Part shown: positions 51,281-60,926 of the stretch, piece after piece
Numbering within the stretch: position 1 is the first letter of the stretch
How the letters are laid out: each line of letters opens with the position of its first letter
Source: Mycobacterium sp.
GTDB lineage: Bacteria > Actinomycetota > Actinomycetes > Mycobacteriales > Mycobacteriaceae
Assembly: GCA_018882965.1 (NCBI GenBank)
Contig: VEQY01000003.1
Location: 1 to 64,000, forward strand
Direction of reading: 5' to 3'
Length of the DNA stretch: 64,000 nucleotides
Position numbers and translations under genes: made by a program
The notes under the pieces: model-generated
What the model saw: only the letters and a program-made list of their open reading frames with translations
Databases searched by the model: none
What the model was told of the DNA's origin: nothing

Positions 51281-52388
51281 ACGTCCCCGACGTGCCGGTC
51301 TCGCCCGGGCGGGCAGGAAGGCCGGATTGATGGCAGGGGTCGCCGGCCTCGGCGCGGTCGGAGCGGCCGCGGGCCTGTCGGCCGCGAGGTCGCTGCGCCA
51401 GCGCAGGTACCGCGACGCCTACGAGGGGGAGGACTTCGCTCTTCTGGACGCCGACCGCGGCTGCGTGATCACCACGCCCGACGGCGTCCCATTGGTGGTG
51501 CGGGAGGTGGGACCGGTGACGGCCCCGCTGACGGTCATCTTCGCCCACGGGTTCTGCCTGCGCATGGGGTCGTTTCACTTCCAGCGCGCCGCACTCGGGG
51601 AGCGCTGGGGCGAACAGGTCCGGATGGTCTTCTACGACCAGCGCGGGCACGGGCAGTCCGGTTCCGCACCCATCGGCACCTACACCGTGCCGCAACTGGG
51701 TGCTGATCTGGAAACCGTTCTGCAGGTGATGGTTCCGCGTGGCCCGGTGGTTCTGGTCGGGCACTCGATGGGCGGTATGACGGTGCTCTCCCACGCGCGC
51801 CAATTCCCGCAGCACTACGGCGGCCGGATCGTGGGCGCCGCGCTGATCTCCTCGGCGGCCGAGGGGCTGCCGCGCTCGCCGGTGGGGGAGATCCTGCAGA
51901 ACCCGGCGCTGGAAGGGGTGCGTTTCGCCGCCAGGTACGCGCCCAGCCTGGTGCATCGCACCCGTGGTGCGGCCCGTTCGGCTCTGCGCCCGATCCTGCG
52001 TGCCGCGTCGTTCGGCGGTGACGCGGTGAGCCCCCGGGTCGCCGCATTCTCCGAATCGATGATCTACGGCACGGAGGTTGCCACCCTCGTCGAGTTCCTG
52101 CACGCCCTGGAGGTCCACGACGAGACTGCCGCGCTGGCGGTACTGGCGGGCATCCCGACCCTGATCGCCTGCGGCGACCAGGACGTGTTGACCCCGGTCC
52201 GGCACTCGCGGGAGATGGCCGCGGCATTGCCCGATTCGACGCTCGTGGTGGTGCCGGGCGCCGGTCATCTCGTGCAGATGGAGCGACCCGACGTCATCAA
52301 CGAAGCCCTCGTCGAACTGGTCGAGCAGGCCACGCCGTCGCGACTGGTGGCCTTCGCGCGGCGGGTCAGGGACCGGGCCCATGACTGA
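51270..52388 (+). CDS. Alpha/beta hydrolase with N-terminal membrane segment
   Basis: GTG 51270 gives 372 residues. A hydrophobic Gly/Ala stretch at about 21-43 ([16 protein letters not shown]) may be a membrane anchor. The hydrolase fold has the oxyanion region [17 protein letters not shown], the nucleophile elbow [11 protein letters not shown], an Asp in [10 protein letters not shown] and the His in [15 protein letters not shown], so the Ser/Asp/His triad is complete. The substrate is unknown; an esterase or lipase role is likely. It overlaps alr and tsaE, so it is in the same operon. Confidence 0.88.
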   Translation: MAGERPRRAGLARAGRKAGLMAGVAGLGAVGAAAGLSAARSLRQRRYRDAYEGEDFALLDADRGCVITTPDGVPLVVREVGPVTAPLTVIFAHGFCLRMGSFHFQRAALGERWGEQVRMVFYDQRGHGQSGSAPIGTYTVPQLGADLETVLQVMVPRGPVVLVGHSMGGMTVLSHARQFPQHYGGRIVGAALISSAAEGLPRSPVGEILQNPALEGVRFAARYAPSLVHRTRGAARSALRPILRAASFGGDAVSPRVAAFSESMIYGTEVATLVEFLHALEVHDETAALAVLAGIPTLIACGDQDVLTPVRHSREMAAALPDSTLVVVPGAGHLVQMERPDVINEALVELVEQATPSRLVAFARRVRDRAHD

Positions 52389-52857
52389 GCTGACCGGCGC
52401 GGCGACCGACGCGGAAACGGTCACGCTGCCGACCGTCGAGGCCACTCTCGCCCTCGGTGAACGCCTCGGTCGCGAGGTGCGCGCGGGTGACGTGGTCGTC
52501 CTGACCGGCCCGCTCGGTGCCGGTAAGACGGTGCTGGCCAGAGGGATTGCGCGGGGGATGGACGTGGAGGGACCGATCATCTCTCCGACGTTCGTGCTGG
52601 CGCGGGTGCACCGGGCTCGCGAACCGGGCCGCCCGTCGATGGTGCACGTCGACGTCTATCGCCTGCGCGAGGGCGGCGACCTACTGGCCGAATTGGACTC
52701 GCTGGACATCGATACCGACCTGGACGAGGCCGTAGCGGTGGTCGAGTGGGGAGAGGGACTGGCCGAGCGGCTCGCCCAGCGCCACCTCGACGTCACGCTG
52801 CAGCGCGTTCCCGACAGTGATATCCGCACCGCGACCTGGCGGTGGAGCCGACGGTGA
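52381..52857 (+). CDS. tsaE: tRNA threonylcarbamoyladenosine biosynthesis ATPase TsaE
   Basis: The 158-residue product has the P-loop VLTGPLGAGKTVLARGIARG, the ISPTFVLARVH motif and HVDVYRL followed by VVEWGEGLAERL. TsaE is the ATPase that drives the TsaBDE complex for t6A37 of ANN-decoding tRNAs. It overlaps the hydrolase by 8 bp and tsaB by 4 bp; it corresponds to Rv3422c. Confidence 0.95.
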   Translation: MTELTGAATDAETVTLPTVEATLALGERLGREVRAGDVVVLTGPLGAGKTVLARGIARGMDVEGPIISPTFVLARVHRAREPGRPSMVHVDVYRLREGGDLLAELDSLDIDTDLDEAVAVVEWGEGLAERLAQRHLDVTLQRVPDSDIRTATWRWSRR

Positions 52858-53492
52858 GTGCCCGCATCCCCCGAGCGGTGCTGGCGATCGACACCGCCAC
52901 GCCCGCCGTGCTGGCCGGCGTCGTACTGGACGACACCACACTGGCGGAACGGGTGACCATCGACGCTCACGCGCACGCTGAGCAGCTGACCCCCAATATC
53001 GTTGCAGCACTGAAGGATTGCAGCCTGGCGATGGATCAGCTGACGGCCGTCGTGGTCGGATGCGGGCCGGGTCCATTCACCGGGCTTCGGGTGGGGATGG
53101 CCACTGCCGCCGCCTATGGCCACGCCCTGGGCATCCCGGTTTTCGGGGTGTGCTCTCTGGACGCGATCGGTGTGCGGACGGCCGGTGAGGTGCTCGTGGT
53201 GACCGATGCGCGCCGCCGCGAGGTTTACTGGGCGCGCTACTCAGGCGGTGTGCGCATCGACGGCCCCGGTGTCGCGGCACCTGCCGACGTGCCGGTGAGC
53301 GGGGCGGAGCACGTGGCCGGAACGCTGACCGACCCGTTCGGCCTGCCGCGGGTGGAACCGGTGTACCCCTCGCCCGCGGGCCTGGTGGCCGCCGTCACCG
53401 ACTGGGACACCACGCCCGGCCCGCTGGTTCCCCTGTATTTGCGTCGCCCAGATGCGAAGACCCTGGCCGAGCGAGCGGGGGCGGCTCGGTGA
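52854..53492 (+). CDS. tsaB: tRNA threonylcarbamoyladenosine biosynthesis protein TsaB
   Basis: GTG 52854 (in GTGA with the tsaE stop) gives 212 residues: VLAIDTATPAVLAGVVLDD, HAHAEQLTPNI and CGPGPFTGLRVGMATAAAYG, typical of the TsaB ASKHA fold. It dimerises with TsaD. A GTG 12 bases upstream is possible but less favoured. It corresponds to Rv3421c. Confidence 0.95.
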   Translation: MSARIPRAVLAIDTATPAVLAGVVLDDTTLAERVTIDAHAHAEQLTPNIVAALKDCSLAMDQLTAVVVGCGPGPFTGLRVGMATAAAYGHALGIPVFGVCSLDAIGVRTAGEVLVVTDARRREVYWARYSGGVRIDGPGVAAPADVPVSGAEHVAGTLTDPFGLPRVEPVYPSPAGLVAAVTDWDTTPGPLVPLYLRRPDAKTLAERAGAAR

Positions 53493-53944
53493 ATGCCGTC
53501 TACGGCCACCTGACTGCGGGAGACGCCGCCCGCTGCGCGGAACTGGAGGCCCTGCTCTTCGACGGGGACGATCCATGGCCGCGCGAAGCGTTCCTGCGCG
53601 AGATCGCCTCACCGCACGCGCACTACGTCGCGGCGAGGGTCGAGGACACACTCGTCGGCTACGCCGGCATCGCGCGTCTGGGACGTACTCCGCCCTTCGA
53701 GTACGAGATTCACACGGTGGGCGTTGATCCGGCCTACCAGGGCCGGGGGATCGGGCGGCGGATGATGGCAGCGCTGCTCGATCTCGCCGGCCAGGACGGC
53801 GTGGTTTTCCTGGAGGTGCGCACCGACAACGAGCCGGCCATCGCGCTCTACCGCAGCCTCGGCTTCGTCGAGGTCGGTCTGCGCCGGCGCTACTACCGGG
53901 CCAGCGGTGCCGACGCCTTCACCATGCGGCGGGGCCCGGCATGA
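53489..53944 (+). CDS. rimI: Ribosomal-protein-alanine N-acetyltransferase RimI-like
   Basis: The 151-residue GNAT protein has the acetyl-CoA loop [19 protein letters not shown] and the later [29 protein letters not shown]. RimI acetylates the N-terminus of S18 in E. coli; the mycobacterial enzyme may act more broadly. GTG 53489 overlaps the tsaB stop and its stop overlaps tsaD. Confidence 0.93.
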   Translation: MNAVYGHLTAGDAARCAELEALLFDGDDPWPREAFLREIASPHAHYVAARVEDTLVGYAGIARLGRTPPFEYEIHTVGVDPAYQGRGIGRRMMAALLDLAGQDGVVFLEVRTDNEPAIALYRSLGFVEVGLRRRYYRASGADAFTMRRGPA

Positions 53945-54966
53945 GAACCGTGCTGGCCATCGAAAGCTCCTGCGACGAGACCGGGGTCGGGATCGCCGGT
54001 CTGGACGATGACGGAACCGTCACCCTGCTCGCCGACGAGCTGGCCTCCAGCGTCGACGAACACGCCAGGTTCGGGGGAGTGGTGCCCGAGATCGCCTCGC
54101 GCGCCCATCTGGAGGCGCTGGTGCCGACCATGCGCCGGGCCCTGGACTCCGCCGGGATCGACCGCCCGGACGCCGTCGCCGCCACCATCGGGCCCGGCCT
54201 GGCCGGAGCCCTGATGGTCGGGGTGGCCGCGGCCAAGGCCTACTCCGCGGCCTGGGGGGTGCCGTTCTACGCGGTCAACCACCTCGGCGGGCACCTCGCC
54301 GCCGACGTCTACGACCACGGACCGCTGCCGGAGTGCGTGGCCCTGCTGGTCTCCGGCGGGCACACCCACCTGCTGCACGTGCGCTCACTCGGAGAGCCGA
54401 TCGTGGAGTTGGGCAGCACCGTCGACGACGCGGCGGGGGAGGCCTACGACAAGGTGGCCCGGCTGCTGGGACTGGGCTATCCGGGTGGGAAGGTACTCGA
54501 CGACCTGGCCCGCACCGGCGACCCCGAGGCAGTCGTTTTCCCGCGCGGGATGACCGGTCCTCGTGACGACCCCTACACCTTCAGCTTCTCCGGCCTCAAG
54601 ACGGCGGTCGCACGCTACGTGGAGGCCAATCCCGCCGCAGTGGCTGCCGACGTCGCCGCGGGATTTCAGGAGTCGGTCGCCGACGTGCTGACTGCCAAAG
54701 CGGTGCGGGCGGCGAGCGATCTGGGTGTCGCGACACTGCTGATCGCCGGCGGGGTCGCAGCCAATTCGCGCTTGCGCGAGATGGCTGAACAGCGTTGTGC
54801 GGCTGCCGGTCTGGAGCTAAGGGTTCCGCGGCTACGGCTTTGCACCGACAATGGGGCGATGATCGCGTCCTATGCGGCACACCTCATCGGGGCCGGAGCC
54901 CGGCCCTCACCTCTGGAGGCTGCCAGCGACCCCGGCCTACCGATCGTGACCGGGCAGGTGCTGTGA
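53941..54966 (+). CDS. tsaD: tRNA N6-adenosine threonylcarbamoyltransferase TsaD
   Basis: The 341-residue Kae1/Gcp family protein begins [20 protein letters not shown] and has [16 protein letters not shown], the metal-binding [10 protein letters not shown] (HxxxH type), [10 protein letters not shown] and [14 protein letters not shown]. It transfers the threonylcarbamoyl group to A37 of tRNA. It is Rv3419c-like. The ATG overlaps rimI, and the stop overlaps the next gene (GTGA). Confidence 0.96.
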   Translation: MRTVLAIESSCDETGVGIAGLDDDGTVTLLADELASSVDEHARFGGVVPEIASRAHLEALVPTMRRALDSAGIDRPDAVAATIGPGLAGALMVGVAAAKAYSAAWGVPFYAVNHLGGHLAADVYDHGPLPECVALLVSGGHTHLLHVRSLGEPIVELGSTVDDAAGEAYDKVARLLGLGYPGGKVLDDLARTGDPEAVVFPRGMTGPRDDPYTFSFSGLKTAVARYVEANPAAVAADVAAGFQESVADVLTAKAVRAASDLGVATLLIAGGVAANSRLREMAEQRCAAAGLELRVPRLRLCTDNGAMIASYAAHLIGAGARPSPLEAASDPGLPIVTGQVL

Positions 54967-55463
54967 GCGCCTCCGATGACCGTTCAGCGATCCTTGACCT
55001 GATCTATCGCTACGCCGAACTGATCGACGCCGGCGACTTCGACGGGGTGGGCCGGCTCCTGCAGCGCGCGTCCTTCGGCGGGCCCCGGACCCCGACGGTG
55101 ACGGGTGCGCGCAACATCGCCGGCCTGTTCACCGTCATGACGAAGCGCTTTGCGGACGGCACCCCGAAGACCCGTCACCTGGTGCTCAACCCGATCGTGG
55201 AGATCGACCCGGGCAACCCGGACACCGCCACCGCCCGGTCCACCTTCTGCGTCGTGCAGGCCACCGACCGGCTACCACTGCAACCGGTGGTGGTCGGCCG
55301 GTATGCGGACGAGTTCGCCCGGGAGCCCGCATACCCCGGGAGCTGGTATTTCACCTCCCGGACAGCCGACGTCGAGATGGTCGGGGACGTCTCCGAACAC
55401 CTGCTGATGGACCACCGCCGGTTCGACGTCCCGTCAGGTCCGCCCAGCGCGGCTTCGCCGTAG
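54963..55463 (+). CDS. SnoaL-like/NTF2-fold protein
   Basis: GTG 54963 (GTGA overlap with tsaD) gives 166 residues with the SnoaL-type start [25 protein letters not shown] and [16 protein letters not shown], a cone-shaped NTF2 fold used by many isomerases and ring hydroxylase subunits. No specific function can be given. It is the last gene of the alr-tsa operon, ending 28 bp before the CIRCE element. Confidence 0.75.
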   Translation: MSASDDRSAILDLIYRYAELIDAGDFDGVGRLLQRASFGGPRTPTVTGARNIAGLFTVMTKRFADGTPKTRHLVLNPIVEIDPGNPDTATARSTFCVVQATDRLPLQPVVVGRYADEFAREPAYPGSWYFTSRTADVEMVGDVSEHLLMDHRRFDVPSGPPSAASP

Positions 55464-55484
55464 GCGAACCTGCAGCACCCCCTC

Positions 55485-55513
55485 TTGAGTGCTAGCACTC
55501 ACCGGTATAGAGT
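55485..55513 (+). promoter_or_regulatory. groES-groEL1 promoter
   Basis: TTGAGT (55485-55490) and TAGAGT (55508-55513) are 17 bp apart and overlap the CIRCE operator. A start near 55520 leaves about 100 nt of leader before groES. Confidence 0.55.
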
Positions 55514-55518
55514 GCTAG
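55492..55518. promoter_or_regulatory. CIRCE operator (HrcA binding site)
   Basis: CTAGCACTC (55492-55500), a 9-bp spacer and GAGTGCTAG (55510-55518) match the CIRCE consensus TTAGCACTC-N9-GAGTGCTAA with only the outer base of each arm changed. HrcA represses chaperonin genes through this site. A further half-site, GAGTGC at 55487-55492, makes a second, tighter palindrome with the left arm. Confidence 0.95.
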
Positions 55519-55619
55519 GTGGCAGGCGGACAATCCCTGTGTCGGCACCCGCGACGACGGCGCGAGGGCTCGGACGAATGCCGAATACCTGGTTAACGAG
55601 AACACAGTGGAGGAACCAC

Positions 55620-55922
55620 GTGGCGAGCGTGAAAATCAAGCCTCTCGAGGACAAGATCCTCGTTCAGGCCAACGAGGCTGAGACGACCACCGCGTCGGGT
55701 CTGGTCATCCCGGACACCGCCAAGGAGAAGCCCCAGGAGGGCACCGTCGTGGCCGTCGGTCCCGGCCGCTGGGACGAGGACGGCGAGAAGCGCATCCCCC
55801 TGGATGTTGCCGAGGGCGACACCGTCATCTACAGCAAGTACGGCGGGACGGAGATCAAGTACAACGGCGAGGAGTACCTGATCCTGTCGGCCCGCGACGT
55901 TCTGGCAGTCGTCAGCAAGTAG
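55620..55922 (+). CDS. groES: Co-chaperonin GroES
   Basis: GTG 55620, after a GGAGG site, gives the standard 100 residues: [40 protein letters not shown] (mobile loop region) and the C-terminal [15 protein letters not shown]. GroES caps GroEL. It is controlled by the CIRCE element upstream and separated from groEL1 by a terminator-like hairpin. Confidence 0.97.
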   Translation: MASVKIKPLEDKILVQANEAETTTASGLVIPDTAKEKPQEGTVVAVGPGRWDEDGEKRIPLDVAEGDTVIYSKYGGTEIKYNGEEYLILSARDVLAVVSK

Positions 55923-55930
55923 TTCGTGAG

Positions 55931-55971
55931 CCGCCCCGGAACACCGTCCCCAGGGGCGGGTTCCGGGGCGG
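55931..55971 (+). terminator. Terminator- or attenuator-like hairpin between groES and groEL1
   Basis: CCGCCCCGGAAC (55931-55942) and GTTCCGGGGCGG (55960-55971) are perfectly complementary over 12 bp, with a 17-nt loop, and are followed by TCTTCATCC. It lies 8 bp past the groES stop in the 95-bp gap before groEL1, so it can lower groEL1 transcription or mark an mRNA processing or stability site. Confidence 0.65.
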
Positions 55972-56017
55972 TCTTCATCCCCGCCCCCTTTCCCATCGGA
56001 TCGAACACAGGACCGTC

Positions 56018-57634
56018 ATGAGCAAGCAGATCGAGTACGACGAGACCGCACGCCGGGCCATGGAGGCCGGCGTCGACAAACTGGCCGACGCAGTGCGCGT
56101 GACCCTGGGCCCGCGCGGCCGGCACGTTGTTCTTGCCAAGGCCTTCGGTGGTCCGACGGTCACCAACGACGGGGTGACCATCGCCCGCGAGATCGAGTTG
56201 GAGGACCCGTTCGAGAACCTCGGAGCCCAACTGGTCAAGTCGGTGGCGACCAAGACCAACGACGTCGCCGGCGACGGCACGACGACCGCGACCGTGCTGG
56301 CCCAGGCGATGATCAGGGCAGGCCTGCGCAACGTCGCCGCGGGCGCCAACCCGATCGCGCTCGGCGAGGGCATCGGCCGGGCGGCCGATGCGGTCTGCGA
56401 GTCCCTGCTCGCCGCGGCGACTCCGGTGTCGGGGAAGAACGCCATCGCCCAGGTGGCCACCGTCGCCTCGCGCGACGAGGAGATCGGCGAGATGGTCGGC
56501 GAGGCCATGACCAAGGTGGGTGGCGACGGTGTCGTCAGCGTCGAGGAGTCCTCGGGCCTGGAGACCGAACTGGAGATCACCGAGGGCATCGGCTTCGACA
56601 AGGGTTTCATCTCCGCCTACTTCATCACCGACTTCGACTCCCAGGAAGCCGTTCTCGAGGACGCGGTGGTGTTGCTGCACCGCGACAAGATCAGTTCACT
56701 GCCGGACCTGCTGCCGCTGCTGGAGAAAGTCGCGCAGGCAGGCAAGCCGCTGCTGATCGTCGCCGAGGACGTCGAAGGCGAACCGCTGTCGACCCTGGTC
56801 GTCAACGCGATCCGCAAGACGCTGCGGGCGGTGGCGGTCAAGGCTCCGTTCTTCGGTGACCGCCGCAAGGCCTTCCTGGAGGACCTCGCCGTCGTCACCG
56901 GCGGTCAGGTGATCAACCCCGATGTGGGTCTGGTGCTGCGCGAGGTCGGCCTGGAGGTACTCGGCTCGGCCCGCCGTGTCGTGGTCAGCAAGGACGACAC
57001 CGTCATCGTCGACGGCGGCGGCACCCACGACGCCATCGCCAACCGGGTCAGGCAACTGCGCTCGGAGATCGAGGCCACCGATTCCGACTGGGATCGCGAA
57101 AAGCTCGAGGAGCGGCTGGCCAAGCTGGCCGGCGGAGTCGCGGTCATCAAGGTCGGCGCTGCCACCGAGACCGCGCTCAAGGAGCGCAAGCACCGCGTCG
57201 AGGACGCGGTGGCGGCGGCCAAGGCCGCCGTCGAGGAGGGCATCGTCCCCGGCGGCGGAAGCGCGCTGGTGCAGGCCCGTGCGGCCCTCGCGCCGCTGCG
57301 CGCCGAACTGACCGGGGACGCCGCGCTGGGCGTGGAGGTGTTCTCCGACGCGCTCTCAGCCCCGCTGCACTGGATCGCGACCAACGCCGGTCTGGACGGC
57401 TCGGTGGTGGTGCACAAGGTCGCCGACTTGCCCGCCGGCCACGGCTTCAACGCCGCCTCGCTCACCTACGGCGACCTTGTCGCAGACGGTGTCGTCGACC
57501 CGGTGAAGGTCACGCGATCGGCAGTCATCAACGCCGCCTCGGTGGCCCGCATGCTGTTGACGACTGAGGCAGCCGTCGTCGAGCATGCAAGCCATGATGA
57601 AGGCGAACACGCGGGACACGGGCACACGCACTAG
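56018..57634 (+). CDS. groEL1: Chaperonin GroEL1 (His-rich C-terminus)
   Basis: The 538-residue Hsp60 has [31 protein letters not shown], the ATP-site [13 protein letters not shown] and GGGSALVQA. The C-terminus is His-rich ([16 protein letters not shown]) rather than the GGM tail, the mark of mycobacterial GroEL1; M. smegmatis GroEL1 is linked to biofilm mycolic acid synthesis. The Gly/Met-tailed GroEL2 should lie elsewhere. ATG 56018 has only a weak ribosome site. Confidence 0.96.
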   Translation: MSKQIEYDETARRAMEAGVDKLADAVRVTLGPRGRHVVLAKAFGGPTVTNDGVTIAREIELEDPFENLGAQLVKSVATKTNDVAGDGTTTATVLAQAMIRAGLRNVAAGANPIALGEGIGRAADAVCESLLAAATPVSGKNAIAQVATVASRDEEIGEMVGEAMTKVGGDGVVSVEESSGLETELEITEGIGFDKGFISAYFITDFDSQEAVLEDAVVLLHRDKISSLPDLLPLLEKVAQAGKPLLIVAEDVEGEPLSTLVVNAIRKTLRAVAVKAPFFGDRRKAFLEDLAVVTGGQVINPDVGLVLREVGLEVLGSARRVVVSKDDTVIVDGGGTHDAIANRVRQLRSEIEATDSDWDREKLEERLAKLAGGVAVIKVGAATETALKERKHRVEDAVAAAKAAVEEGIVPGGGSALVQARAALAPLRAELTGDAALGVEVFSDALSAPLHWIATNAGLDGSVVVHKVADLPAGHGFNAASLTYGDLVADGVVDPVKVTRSAVINAASVARMLLTTEAAVVEHASHDEGEHAGHGHTH

Positions 57635-57645
57635 TTGACGAGACA

Positions 57646-57674
57646 GGGAGGGCACCCAGTTGGGTGTCCTCTCC
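57646..57674. terminator. Bidirectional hairpin terminator between groEL1 and the Ntn-hydrolase gene
   Basis: GGAGGGCACCC (57647-57657), loop AGTT and GGGTGTCCTCTCC (57662-57674) pair over about 11 bp with one G-U pair. It sits in the 53-bp gap between two convergent genes and can serve both. Confidence 0.6.
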
Positions 57675-57687
57675 TAGATGAATCGGC

Positions 57688-58944
57688 TCAACTGAGGTTT
57701 TGCTTGCGGAATAGCCGCGGCAGGAAGCCAAGTAGACCCAGCAGCGCGAAGATCGGGATCAGCCACCACCACCTGAATGAGACTTTGTCCTCGACCAGTG
57801 GAGCGTTCTCGACCTGTGGAGCCGAAGGCGCGGTCACGCTCGGCTGGTTCGTGGCCGTAGGCGCCAAGAAGGCGATCGGCTCGGCCGAGGCAAGCTGATT
57901 GTCGATATTGCCGATGATCGAGTAATTCTCCTCGACCTTCACCGCTCGAATTCCGGAGCCGGGGCCCAGATTCACCTTGTTCAGGTTCACCCACACGATA
58001 TTCGGGCTCAGCGCCGACTCGAAGTAGTAGATCCTGTTGGTGGAGTCGGCCACGGAGCGCCAGTAGGTGGGTGACAGGTTGGGGTGCTCCGGATCGCCCA
58101 CACCCCACGGCACCGAGACATTGCGCATCACGCTGAAGACCCCGGCGACGGCCTGCCGCTCATCGGTGGTCTGCGGCAACTTGCTCAGGTAGTACGACGC
58201 GCGCACGAAACGATCCTGGGACTGGATAGACCCCGGGAGCTCCATGTTCTTGTCGACGCCGTCCCATTCGGCATTGAGCTTCAGCTGCTCGTCGTAGGTC
58301 GGGCTGTTGGTCATCACCTGATATTGGCGACCGTGGTGGATCACGGGCTTACCGTCGAGGTACTCGATGATGGCCGAGTCGCCCGAAGCGTCCGTTACCG
58401 ACAGGTGGACCGTTGGATGCGCCGCTCCGCCCGGGCCGAAGTTGATGGGCACGATGTAGATCGACGGGTTGGTGAACGCGTCGACCACCTCCGCGACGGT
58501 AGCGAAGTTGGTCAGGACGTAGTCCACCCAGCCCGCGAACGACAGCCGTGGGCGGTCGTCAGTGGGTGCCGGCCCGAAATCCGACTCACCCAGATAGAGC
58601 AAGTTGGCCACCAGGCCCGCGGTGTTCATTCCGTCGAAAACCCCGTCGATCGGGCCCTTCGGATCGGTGGTGCCTGCCACCTCGATCGCGCCGTACTTGC
58701 GGGTCCATGTCAGCGAGTTCTCCCCGCCAGCGCCGTCCTGGGTGCTGCCGGCAGGTACCGCGTACAGGTGGGAATGGAAGGAGTAGGGCCAGTCCATTGA
58801 GCGGCCGGTGACGACCATGCCGTCCGGTCCGAGCCAGGTCACCCGGCTGCAGGCATTCGCCGTGGGGGAAGATCCCAGCAGTGTTGCAACGGCTGCAACT
58901 GCCGAGGATGCGGCAATCAGGCGGGACAACACGGACTTCGACAT
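57688..58944 (-). CDS. Exported choloylglycine hydrolase/penicillin V acylase-like Ntn-hydrolase
   Basis: The 418-residue protein has a signal peptide (1-31, ending PTANA) directly followed by Cys32; signal peptidase cleavage would itself expose the N-terminal Cys nucleophile (CSRVTWLGPDG). Other family residues are in place: Arg/Asp in TGRSMDW, Asn in VMTNSPTYDEQ and Arg in DRFVRASYY. A C-terminal membrane helix follows at about 393-410 (WWWLIPIFALLGLLGF) with a basic RKQNLS end, so it is probably anchored outside the membrane. The family hydrolyses linear amides (bile salts, penicillin V, acyl-homoserine lactones); the substrate here is unknown. Confidence 0.87.
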   Translation of the reverse strand: MSKSVLSRLIAASSAVAAVATLLGSSPTANACSRVTWLGPDGMVVTGRSMDWPYSFHSHLYAVPAGSTQDGAGGENSLTWTRKYGAIEVAGTTDPKGPIDGVFDGMNTAGLVANLLYLGESDFGPAPTDDRPRLSFAGWVDYVLTNFATVAEVVDAFTNPSIYIVPINFGPGGAAHPTVHLSVTDASGDSAIIEYLDGKPVIHHGRQYQVMTNSPTYDEQLKLNAEWDGVDKNMELPGSIQSQDRFVRASYYLSKLPQTTDERQAVAGVFSVMRNVSVPWGVGDPEHPNLSPTYWRSVADSTNRIYYFESALSPNIVWVNLNKVNLGPGSGIRAVKVEENYSIIGNIDNQLASAEPIAFLAPTATNQPSVTAPSAPQVENAPLVEDKVSFRWWWLIPIFALLGLLGFLPRLFRKQNLS

Positions 58945-58997
58945 GCCCGTCCTTTCGTGATCTACCCTCTCGGGGCGGTCCGGGCTTCCTGATTCAA

Positions 58998-59035
58998 CCG
59001 AAGTCGCCGTGGCCTTCCGACACGACCGGCTTCGG
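58998..59035 (-). terminator. Possible terminator after the Ala-rich exported-protein gene
   Basis: On the minus strand CCGAAG and CTTCGG form the base of a stem with an inner CGTG/CACG pair, followed by TTGAAT. It lies 55 bp past the stop of the gene at 59091-60077. Pairing is interrupted, so it is weak. Confidence 0.3.
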
Positions 59036-59090
59036 TCGGGAGACAGTTCGGCGCCACCCCAGCCAGCAACGACGCCTCGCCACCACCGAG

Positions 59091-60077
59091 CTAGGCGGCG
59101 GGTTCGGTTGCGGAGTCCGCCTCGCGGGGCTCGCCGGCGCCGCCCCGGCCGGCCCGCGATGCCCCAGCCTTGCCTGCCTGGCCGCGGGACGGCGTGCTTG
59201 CCGCGGCCGGCGCATCGGCCCCGTCGGCGGTGGCGGACCGCAGCGCCCGACGGGTGGCCTCGCCAGACGACGGCGCGGCATCGGCGGCGGGTTCGACCGC
59301 GCTCACCACAGCGGCCGCCTCGGCATCTCCGCTGACCTCTGCGGGACCGCTGTCACCGGCTGCTGCGTCATCGGGCACGGACCCGGCTTCTACGGTCGGA
59401 GCCGGCGAAGCGGGCGAATCGGCTGGTGCAGACTGCGGAGCTACGGCCGAAGCCGCAACCGAGGCGGCCGCGGACGGCGCCTCGACGGCGGCAAACGGTC
59501 CCGGAATCCACCCGATGATCCAGTTGATGACGTTCTGCACGGTGTTCACGACGTCATTGATGATGTCCGGGATGCTCGGAATGTTCGGAATCAAGCCCGT
59601 GAAGAAGTTGATCTCGGCATTGACGAACCCGATGGCGGCCGCGATCAATCCGTTCACCCAGACGACCGTCGAATCGACCGCCCCGGCGATGTAGTTGCCC
59701 GGGTTTCCCGACAGCGGCCAGAAGTTCCCCGTGGCGATGGGGGTGACGAGGTCGTCGACCCAGTACACGGTGGCGGCCACTGCGTCTTCACCGTAGGTGT
59801 AGAGGATGTTGATCTGGTCGGCGATCGGTGGACCGATGATCGGGACCTGGCCCACCAGTGCGGCGATGGTGCTCACGACGTCGGCCACGGCCGGCTGGAT
59901 GCTGTTGTAGATGTCCGCAATGAACCCGGTCAGAACCACCTCCTGCGCGGTGACCGCGCTGGACATCGGCAGCCCCGGGGGATTGGCGAGGAGCGCCGAT
60001 GGCGCGACGGCGACGACCGGGGTCAGCGCGACGACGGCGGCCGCCACTGTGACGGCGGGACGAACAACAGCAACCAT
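59091..60077 (-). CDS. Ala-rich exported protein of unknown function
   Basis: The ATG at 60077, with GAAGGAG 6 nt upstream, gives 328 residues. An N-terminal signal or membrane segment (VVRPAVTVAAAVVALTPVVAVAPSALLA) is followed by a hydrophobic body with aromatic/Asn-Ile-Pro patches (ADQINILYTYGEDAVAATVYWVDDLVTP; GLIPNIPSIPDIINDVVNTVQNVINWIIGWIPG) and a disordered Ala/Ser/Glu/Pro tail of about 125 residues. Similar low-complexity exported proteins are common in mycobacteria. I do not recognise a domain. Confidence 0.7.
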   Translation of the reverse strand: MVAVVRPAVTVAAAVVALTPVVAVAPSALLANPPGLPMSSAVTAQEVVLTGFIADIYNSIQPAVADVVSTIAALVGQVPIIGPPIADQINILYTYGEDAVAATVYWVDDLVTPIATGNFWPLSGNPGNYIAGAVDSTVVWVNGLIAAAIGFVNAEINFFTGLIPNIPSIPDIINDVVNTVQNVINWIIGWIPGPFAAVEAPSAAASVAASAVAPQSAPADSPASPAPTVEAGSVPDDAAAGDSGPAEVSGDAEAAAVVSAVEPAADAAPSSGEATRRALRSATADGADAPAAASTPSRGQAGKAGASRAGRGGAGEPREADSATEPAA

Positions 60078-60245
60078 CGGGTGCTCCTTCTTCTTCGACG
60101 TTCCGGTCGGGCTGCCCGCCCAGACCCGGGGGAGAAAACCGCGCATAAAGTTAGCGCAAAACCTGCAGCCCTGGGCCGATACGGAGGCGAGGGTCTCCGG
60201 CGGCCCTGGTGAGACTCGCCACATCGCGCCGCCGGGGAGGCTACC

Positions 60246-60926
60246 GTGTCGGGTGTGGCGAAGGTTTCTGCCCGTGGCTGGGGGCGCTGGTTGGCCGTCG
60301 CGGCGTCGATCGCAGTGTCCGTCGCCATGTTTCACGCCCAGAGCAGAGAAGCCCCGAATCCGGCCGGGAACCCCCCGGTCCCGGCGGTCGAACCGGGAGT
60401 TGCGGGCGGCCCGGCGGCCGCTTCGAGGGTGCCCGTGCCCACCGAAGCGGAGTTGCTGGCGGCGAGCGCCCCGCTTGCCGCCCAGGAGTTCGAGTTCGAG
60501 ATACCCCCCGGTGTCGCGCCGGAGGAGGGCCTGCAGGTCCACACCATCTGGGCGGCGCGCACGATCAGCATGATGTTCCTGGAGATCAAAACCATCGGCG
60601 GCTACCGGCAGGATCCGCTGAAGTGGCATCCCAACGGCTTGGCGATCGATGTGATGATCCCGAACGCCCAGACGCCCGAGGGCATCGAGTTGGGCAACCA
60701 GATCGCCGGGTACGCGCTGGCCAACGCGAAACGGTGGGGGGTGCTGCACGTTATCTGGCGGCAGGGCTTCTACCCGGGCATCGGGACCCCCAGCTGGATG
60801 GCTGACTACGGTTCGCCCACCGCCAACCACTTCGACCACGTCCACATCGCCACCGATGGCGGGGGATATCCCACCGGCCGCGAAACCTACTATCTCGGGT
60901 CGGTGCGGGTGGGGCCGCCGGGTTGA
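60246..60926 (+). CDS. Exported or anchored protein with M15-like metal-binding motif
   Basis: GTG 60246 gives 226 residues. An N-terminal membrane or signal segment (WGRWLAVAASIAVSVAMFHA) precedes a Pro/Ala linker. The C-terminal domain has KWHPNGLAIDVMIPN and, later, NHFDHVHIA, spaced like the HxxxxxxD...HxH zinc set of M15-type peptidases. It resembles the ARB_07466-like C-terminal domain found in bacterial envelope proteins. A peptidoglycan-related role is plausible but unproven. It is divergent from the Ala-rich gene over 168 bp and overlaps the next small gene. Confidence 0.72.
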   Translation: MSGVAKVSARGWGRWLAVAASIAVSVAMFHAQSREAPNPAGNPPVPAVEPGVAGGPAAASRVPVPTEAELLAASAPLAAQEFEFEIPPGVAPEEGLQVHTIWAARTISMMFLEIKTIGGYRQDPLKWHPNGLAIDVMIPNAQTPEGIELGNQIAGYALANAKRWGVLHVIWRQGFYPGIGTPSWMADYGSPTANHFDHVHIATDGGGYPTGRETYYLGSVRVGPPG

